This document shows, piece by piece, positions 58,444 to 64,000 of a stretch of DNA of 64,000 nucleotides. The stretch spans positions 558,001 through 622,000 of the forward strand of contig CM055828.1 in NCBI GenBank assembly GCA_029582265.1, in the 5' to 3' direction. Source of the stretch: Zoroaster sp. YZ-2022 (Eukaryota; Echinodermata; Asteroidea; Forcipulatida; Zoroasteridae). A model generated the notes under the pieces. The model was not told the origin of the DNA and searched no databases. It was given only the letters and a program-made list of their open reading frames with translations. The stretch's first letter is position 1. Each line of letters opens with the position of its first letter. The position numbers and the translations under genes were made by a program.

Positions 58444-58977
58444 CGCTTTTATTATCTATACAAGATTCTTCTTTTCTTGTTAAATGTTTTGCAGTAATTA
58501 ACGTTGCACTGAGTGGTGCAATCAACATGCCGTACTTGTAGTATATTTCACACGCTACGGTGGAAAGCATACTCGAAATAAATGGATCTTTTTCCAAATC
58601 TGAAATTAATTTACCTTCATCATCAATTTGAAATTGATGACCGTATAAATCAATACGATTTAAACTAAATCCTAATAGTTTAGCGTATAGCGTTAGAATA
58701 GCGCTACCTAAAGATTGCGTTATATGACGACCTAATTTAGTTTCGTATTGCGTAAGTAATACATCTCGCTCTTCCGTAGATAAAGCTTCAATGTCGTTGA
58801 TGGAATACTCTTTACCAAAAAACTTTTTCGAATCCCCCCCCCCCCCGATACAACAGATAAAAGCGGTTTATCTCGTAGTTTTTGCTTTGTCAGGGAGTTG
58901 TCATTAGTATAAGAGTCAGCGGGTGGTGGGCTTAACGCGGATAGATTTTCGTTTAATAATTTATGAACTTCTTCCAT
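58361..58977 (-). pseudogene. Polinton conserved protein of unknown function, copy B
   Basis: Begins MEEVHKLLNENLSALSPPPA. A frameshift falls in a C-run (plus strand, about 58839-58849) just after LLSVVSGG. The remainder continues in another frame, with a readable end at 58597-58361 (DPFISSMLSTVACEIYYKYG). The homologous gene in copy A is also frameshifted, but elsewhere. No domain is recognised. Confidence 0.55.
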
Positions 58978-59278
58978 TTATTATAAGTATTTATATAATA
59001 ATTAGTTAAATTTATAAAAAAATATAGTAACCAATAATTAATTCTAGATAACCCATTAGTATTAGCAAGTTGGTTAAGATTATATATTAAATCTTTTACT
59101 CGTTCAACATTTATACTCGTAAATAAATCTTGCGCTCGTTCGGTATTTTTATTTAAAACTTGTACTAGTTTTTTCTTTCTTTTTCGGTATTAACAAGTTG
59201 GTTAAGATTGTTTATTAAATCATTTACTCGTTCAACATCTATACTCGTAAATAAATCTTGCACTTTTTCAGTATTCAT
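58965..59278 (-). pseudogene. Small coil-plus-membrane-anchor gene with internal duplication, copy B
   Basis: From ATG 59278 it reads NTEKVQDLFTSIDVERVNDL. A ~30-codon coil is encoded twice (about 59278-59190 and 59165-59070) with a frame slip between the repeats, and the second is followed by a hydrophobic anchor (INYWLLYFFINL). It is the positional equivalent of the 55-aa ORF at 33630-33797. Function unknown. Confidence 0.45.
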
Positions 59279-59299
59279 ATTTATACATAGATTCTATAA

Positions 59300-59567
59300 T
59301 ATTTATTTAAAAACACAACCTACAGGTAACCTACGAGTAATTACTAACAACATATGAGTAACCTATGAGTAATATTGAATAATTGCTGAGTAATTGCTAA
59401 CAACCTATGGGTAATTACTAAGTAACCTATGAGTAATAACTAAACCATCTATGAGTAATATTGAGTAATTACTGAGTAATTGCTAACAACCTATAGGTAA
59501 TTACTAAGTAACCTATGAGTAATTGCTAAACGACCTATAGGTAATTACTAAACAACCTACTAACCAC
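59300..59567. repeat. GTAACCTATGAGTAAT-type minisatellite in Polinton B
   Basis: Irregular repeats of GTAACCTAYGAGTAAT and AACAACCTATAGGTAATTAC lie between the packaging ATPase and the coil-TM gene, the same locus as the 11-bp array in copy A. Confidence 0.85.
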
Positions 59568-60188
59568 TTAGTTACGTATTTCATAATCGGTAGGTTGATC
59601 CGTTTTTTTAATTAATTTACAATGTTTGACTCGTTTAAATTTTTCATGAATTTCTATTCTTATTTCTCTCGTTGGTATGACATCATTTTCTCGAAGGCAA
59701 TCTTCGAACGAATCTCTATCTTTACAATAAAATAAACACACCCATTTAAGTTGCTCTATAAAATCTTTTAACACGCTATTATATTTTTGTGAAATGACCC
59801 AACAGCTGTGTTTTATGTGTCTTCCGCTAAAAGCTAAGTGTACTGACTCGTTTTGAGGATTTTTTGAAATTCTTTTATATCGTAATTCTTTATTTGCACT
59901 ACAATCATCAATGATAAACAACGTTTCGTCTCCTTTAAATATATCGCTATAAATTTTTATCACTTTGTTTAACGAAATATCGTTTAAATCGTTAAAGTAC
60001 ACTCGGTTGTCGTTATAAAATCAGTTTCTTTTTTTATAAGTATCATTATCAGCGAGAGTAGGGCATAATATAACAATATTTTCAAAATGTTTAAAATATT
60101 CTTTCTCCAACAAATTTAAAATAAATTATGTTTTTCCACATCCGGTTTGACCACAAATTAATGCAACGTGTGGATATTTTGGCAACAT
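59568..60188 (-). pseudogene. Genome-packaging ATPase, copy B
   Basis: From ATG 60188 the Walker A region reads CGQTGCGKT, but a TAA falls two codons later (about 60127) and a TGA follows near 60019. From 60002 the frame is open to the natural stop, with Walker B LFIIDDCSANKELR and ISQKYNSVLKDFIEQLKWVC. The C-terminus extends about 20 codons beyond copy A. Packaging motor of the provirus, inactivated by nonsense changes in the first third. Confidence 0.88.
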
Positions 60189-60214
60189 TTTCTTTTTAAT
60201 ATTAGTCAAGATGT

Positions 60215-61485
60215 TTAATAATCAACAGATTCAAATCGTCCGTTTCTTATATTTAGTTGCGCATCCATAATAATAAAAGTATACATGTTTAGTCCACCTG
60301 CAGCTTCCGCTTCTTTTTCTATTTGAATAGTAATTCCTTCAGATAAGTTGTGTACTCGTCTTCCGCTTCCGTGTATTTTATTATCGGTACTCGTTCTTAA
60401 ATCTAAAAATAAACCGTATCGGTTTAATAAATAATCGGCTTGTTTAACGTTAGATAAATCTAAAGCTTGTACGACTTGTATAGCGTGTTGTTTGTTAGAA
60501 TCACCGAAATATTTTGAAATTTCTTCCCAATGTTGATACCTTTTCATTCCATGTGCATAGAGTTGATTAGGAACGCCTTCGATCGTAATTGAAACTTTAT
60601 TTATTTTTGGATTGTAAAATTTATTAGATTCCTGTACGTTAGGTTCTTTGAATAAAAACAATATTCCTTTCATACTTTTTGCGGGAGTATTTAAATTTAT
60701 ATTCCACGTCGTATCTTTTTTGTTTAACGGTGTCACGCTCTGTCTTAGTACGCGATCAAACAATATACTCAACCGGTTACTATATTGATTTTTAATCGTT
60801 CGAGCGAGTTCCGGCATATGAACGACTTGAAATTCTAAAGAAATTCCACTTGTAATATATTTTGCAATATCATCGGTGCTTTTAATCACATTTTCAAATT
60901 TATTAAACACGAGTTCGTAAGTCAATCGATCTCCGATCCCCGATTGGTAGTAAGGTTGATGATCAGTCAACAATTCAAAATCCAGCGGAATGTAATATCT
61001 ATTTTTATACGTATCCGCGATAGCTTTATCTTTTCCTCCGTTACCTGCAGGAACCTTATCGCTAGCGTCTATTCTCAATTTAGTGACGTTTGCATCTTCG
61101 ATTCCTTGATACGCTAAATTATCGCGTTGATCTTTAGTTAACCATTCGTCTTTGAAACAATTAAATACATCTGCATCGTCTAAAGAAAATATTTCATTTC
61201 CTTCCATTTTAATAATTATATGTTTTACGATCGCTCTACCAATGTTTTGTACTAACGTTCTCGTATCATCATCCGAGCTAATAAGATCAATGTTGAAAGC
61301 TAATCGAACCGTATTTGGAACGATAACGTCATTCATTCCTAAATTTGGAAAACGAACCGTCAACAATTGATTTTCGGTAATGGATTGTTTGTAATGACAA
61401 CATTTTGACGTAATCCTTTTATACCTCGAGGTTCTCTCGTTCTGCTGTATGGATCGAGCACATCTCCGTAAGTATTATTAGCCAT
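60215..61485 (-). pseudogene. Putative major capsid protein, copy B
   Basis: ATG 61485 gives MANNTYGDVLDPYSR. A 7-base deletion relative to copy A near 61381 shifts the frame, after which 383 codons are open (61366-60215). The protein is beta-rich, with landmarks NIGRAIVKHIIIKMEGNEIF, DFELLTDHQPYYQSGIGDR, ILFDRVLRQSVTPLNK and FIIMDAQLNIRNGRF. Gene size, beta content and its place beside the packaging ATPase support a hexon-like capsid protein. A penton or other structural protein is the alternative. Confidence 0.7.
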
Positions 61486-61536
61486 ATCTTATAGTTTTAA
61501 AATATAATAATTTTTATAAAAAAAAGTAATTATAAA

Positions 61537-61954
61537 ACGGTATCTATAGCGATGATGATTGGAGGTGCGGTAGTTAACGTGTTGGCATTTACCGGCAGCA
61601 ATTTTGTATTTAGTAATTTAAGAGGTAACGACGCTCAACAAGAACGTAAAAGGCATAATTTAGCGCTAGAACAACTTTCAAAAGCTAGCGATGAATTTAG
61701 TAAAAAGCGTTTAAAATATCTAGATTATTTAAATGAAAAAATACAAAAAGAATCAAGCGCTGTAAGAACGTTCAACAATATTGACGAAGCGATGAATGAA
61801 TATTCACGAGTTTCGGGTGAACGAATAAATTTAACTAGAAGATTTTCACGTTCCTAGCGAAGATCAAAAAACGCGAGAAATTGTATTTATCGTACTAGGA
61901 ATGAGTATAGTAGGTTACGTAAGTTATAAATTATTTAAAAAAAATAAAAAGTAA
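61537..61954 (+). pseudogene. Conserved Polinton membrane/coiled-coil protein, copy B
   Basis: Aligns with 36030-36470. The start codon position reads ACG (61537-61539) where copy A has ATG, in an otherwise identical GTATCTATAGCGATGATGAT context. A deletion near 61848 shifts the frame, after which the final membrane segment continues in the other frame to TAA 61952. Downstream in-frame Met codons at 61552 could allow a shortened product. Confidence 0.78.
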
Positions 61955-61961
61955 TTATAAA

Positions 61962-62099
61962 ATGGCGGAAGGAGGTGATCTTATGGAAGCAGATCCATTA
62001 TTACAAGATTTTGATGATGATGATGATGATGATGAAATGTTTGACGGTGATGGGAGTGAACTTGATCGCCGCGACTTTGTAGATAACAGTATAGAATAA
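61962..62099 (+). CDS. Short acidic ORF (45 aa), first of a duplicated pair
   Basis: Starts MAEGGDLMEADPLLQDF and contains a run of seven Asp. It occupies the place of the 85-aa acidic gene of copy A. Its leader and first codons are repeated about 201 bases downstream, so it is likely a duplicated and shortened version. Confidence 0.45.
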   Translation: MAEGGDLMEADPLLQDFDDDDDDDEMFDGDGSELDRRDFVDNSIE

Positions 62100-62162
62100 T
62101 TAAATGAAGAGATAAATGAAAGTTTAAAAATAGATGAAGAAGAAATAAAAAGTAATTATAAA

Positions 62163-62546
62163 ATGGCGGAAGGAGGTGATCTTATAGAGTTGGATGATTT
62201 TAACGTACGCGGTGATGATGAAGATTTAAGCCCTACAACAACTGTTTTCAATAATGAAATGGAAAAAGAAATAGAAAGAAACTTGGACACCCAAATAGAA
62301 AGAGAAAGAGAAATAGAAATACAAAATGAATTAGATAGAGAAATTGAAAGAAATGGTACTAAGAGGCAAAGAGAAGAATTAACTAAACAGTACGTTGATG
62401 ATTTTTACAGACAGATTGGAGCTAAACCTTTAATACCCGATTACGGTAAATTTAGCATCGAAAAAAAATATATATTAAAACAAACAAAAGGTAAACCAAA
62501 AATTATTTTAAATAATGAAAGGATAACAAAAATCAGGCATATATAA
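62163..62546 (+). CDS. Acidic/Glu-rich coiled-coil protein (127 aa), copy B
   Basis: Starts MAEGGDLIELDDFNVRG. Residues ~40-75 are a long charged coil (EREREIEIQNELDREIER), followed by QYVDDFYRQIGAKPLIPDYG. The upstream 38 bases repeat those of the previous ORF. Possibly a fusion of the acidic gene with the start of the next gene. No family recognised. Confidence 0.5.
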   Translation: MAEGGDLIELDDFNVRGDDEDLSPTTTVFNNEMEKEIERNLDTQIEREREIEIQNELDREIERNGTKRQREELTKQYVDDFYRQIGAKPLIPDYGKFSIEKKYILKQTKGKPKIILNNERITKIRHI

Positions 62547-62550
62547 AAAT

Positions 62551-63591
62551 ATGAATTATATCGCCATAACGTTTGGCATTGATTTTGTAAGAAAAGATTT
62601 AGGTATATTCGATTATAAACCAAAACCATTACCTTCGTGAGCACAAAAAGTAGTAAATGATAATGTTGATACGGTAGAAGAGGCGCAAAGACAACCCATA
62701 CCATTAGAGCCAACCATTGTTATCGTTAAAACACCTCATCGTAAAGGAGCTCATCAGTTACCATCAAGACCGGATCAATCCGATCAAATACTAGACGAGG
62801 TAATAGAAGCGAACCAAAATACAATTAGCGTTCTAAACGATAGTTACGATGCAAGAACCTTGGAGGGTCTCGGTAAACTTATGTCGACGAGACGAGGTGA
62901 GAAATTAAATTTACAATATAGATTCGAAGAAAACCAACAAAAAATTGCTAATGTTGAACAAAGAATCAACGAAAATGCGATAGGAGATGAAGATGCGATG
63001 AATGCGCTTAGAAAAGAAAGGCGAACACTACGAGATGAAGCCGACATGATGAGAGAAGCTATTAAAAATTTAGATATTAAATCAAAAAGCCTTTTAAGAG
63101 AAAATGAAAAAGCGTTGGAAGCGATAAATGGAAGAAAACGCACGTTGGGTGAAAAAATTAAAGGTTTATTAAAAAAAAACGGTGTTACGATCGTTAGTAT
63201 ATTAACGGCTTTTGTTATGACTATCGCTTTTATCGTCGAATCAATCGTTGGTACTGTAAATTCAGTTTTACCAACACCCCCTAAACCTATACCACATGTT
63301 ACTCCAAAACCTATACTACCCAAACCCGTTCCTCCAGAACCCACACCCCCTAAACCAAGTGGTGGTGGTGTAAAAGAGTGGATACAAAAAACATTAAACA
63401 ATCTAGCTAGTGTATAATCTAAACTAGGAGCAAAAGCTTTAGCCGCTTTACCAGCTATTATCGGCACGGTTGTAAGTTGGTTATTTAAAACAGCTTCAAA
63501 CATCGTTGCGTGGACGGCGGAACATTTGTGGTTAGCAATAGGTGGAGTTGGAGTATTAGTTTTAACATACATGCAAAAAACGTTAAAATAA
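62551..63591 (+). pseudogene. Coiled-coil, proline-rich, membrane-anchored virion protein, copy B
   Basis: A single frame of 346 codons from MNYIAITFGIDFV to TAA 63589, with in-frame stops only at 62638 and 63415. Layout: N-terminal head, coiled coil (about residues 110-200, with ENQQKIANVEQRINENAIGD), hydrophobic segment (VTIVSILTAFVMTIAFIV), proline linker (PKPILPKPVPPEPTPPKP), then GGGVKEWIQKTL and a hydrophobic tail (ALPAIIGTVVSWLF, HLWLAIGGVGVLVLTY). It overlaps the convergent next gene by 9 bases. Probably a minor capsid or membrane protein. Confidence 0.75.
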
Positions 63592-64000
63592 CAATTCGTA
63601 AATCATGACACCTAGTCCGGCTAAAATCGCAAAACCAAGTATTAAATAATTTTTTTCTTCTTTGTGATTGTCGAGTGATTCTTCTTTTATTGTAGCTTGC
63701 ACATCTGATTCTTCTTTTATTGTAGTTTCCAAAGAGTCTTGGGCTAGATCATTAGATTCTTTTACGTGCTTGGTGGTTAATAGTAAAGTTGATTGTAAAG
63801 GTAAAATAGGAGGAGGAACGGGTTCTGAATTTGTATCTAAATTTGAACGTAGAGATAAATCACTCGTTGCGATTAAAATATTATTGTTGTATCCAGCGTA
63901 CATACCTATTCGTAAATTCATATCGCTTGGCATCATGTATAACTTTTCTCCGATACAAAAGTTTAATTGAGAACGAGCGTATTGTAAAACATCTTGATAT
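63583..64000 (-). CDS. Large conserved virion-type protein, C-terminal part, copy B (partial)
   Basis: Runs off the right edge of the window. The readable part includes MPSDMNLRIGMYAGYNNNIL, a Ser/Glu-rich linker with two SxxTIKEES-like repeats, and a C-terminal anchor (LILGFAILAGLGVMIYELLF). Homologous to 38016-38545 of copy A. No stops in the visible portion. Confidence 0.65.
   Translation of the reverse strand, partial: YQDVLQYARSQLNFCIGEKLYMMPSDMNLRIGMYAGYNNNILIATSDLSLRSNLDTNSEPVPPPILPLQSTLLLTTKHVKESNDLAQDSLETTIKEESDVQATIKEESLDNHKEEKNYLILGFAILAGLGVMIYELLF

Larger units (their letters stand above)
52690..64000. mobile_element. Polinton/Maverick-type provirus, copy B (right side beyond window)
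   Basis: Same gene order and orientation as copy A, but with a complete left part: SAP-like gene, full PolB, integrase, membrane proteins, packaging ATPase, capsid candidate and plus-strand membrane genes, ending inside the large virion-type gene. Damage is chiefly point stops with few indels. The left limit is inferred from the A-run and the CRE pair; no target duplication can be tested because the right end is outside. Confidence 0.9.

Overview
This is eukaryotic, repeat-dense DNA from an invertebrate animal genome, probably marine. The evidence is satellites, long microsatellites, a 500-N scaffold gap, a 28S rRNA fragment, non-LTR retrotransposons, several terminal-inverted-repeat DNA elements and integrated Polinton/Maverick-type (adintovirus-like) DNA virus copies. 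The phylum cannot be fixed from the window. No intact host gene, tRNA, CRISPR array or bacterial operon is convincing.

Layout. 1-2860: two adjoining GC-rich satellites (60-bp unit; 121-bp dimeric unit) joined by a compound palindrome. 2861-12413: mostly non-coding DNA with a palindromic MITE carrying a 9-bp target duplication, a GACCC/GGGTC foldback, a 104-bp GC-rich repeat, the assembly gap and a 500-bp TTTA microsatellite. 12806-16673: a TIR element with a 0.48-kb internal palindrome, a Kolobok-like element with a broken THAP domain, a LINE 3' fragment and a partial 28S rRNA. 17334-18370: a remnant cassette of small overlapping ORFs (TGATG and ATGA junctions) of unrecognised origin. 18950-24098: LINE copy 1 (ORF1 intact, ORF2 decayed). 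24691-25814: a TIR element filled with five ~149-bp repeats.

25817-40740: Polinton copy A, truncated at the left and interrupted by LINE copy 2. 40795-44905: LINE copy 3, carrying a 78-bp piggyBac-like MITE. 46270-47405: a diverged Polinton PolB fragment (copy C). 52690-64000: Polinton copy B, running off the right edge. Between these lie non-coding tracts with small MITEs.

Polinton gene order, read jointly from A and B: SAP-like protein and protein-primed PolB (+); then on the minus strand integrase, two small membrane proteins, an unknown protein, a small coil-TM protein, an AGTAACCT-type repeat, the packaging ATPase and the putative major capsid protein; then on the plus strand a conserved membrane protein, an acidic protein and a coiled-coil membrane protein; then on the minus strand a large virion-type protein and a PCNA-like sliding clamp. 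Together these would cover replication (PolB, clamp), integration, packaging and capsid formation. Both copies are inactivated by stops, frameshifts, deletions or insertions, so these are fossil proviruses. The most unusual items are the PCNA-like clamp, the triplicated polymerase motif-C module in copy A, the LINE-Polinton chimeric ORF, the paired CRE palindromes at equal spacing near both element ends, and the overlapping-ORF cassette at 17.3-18.4 kb.
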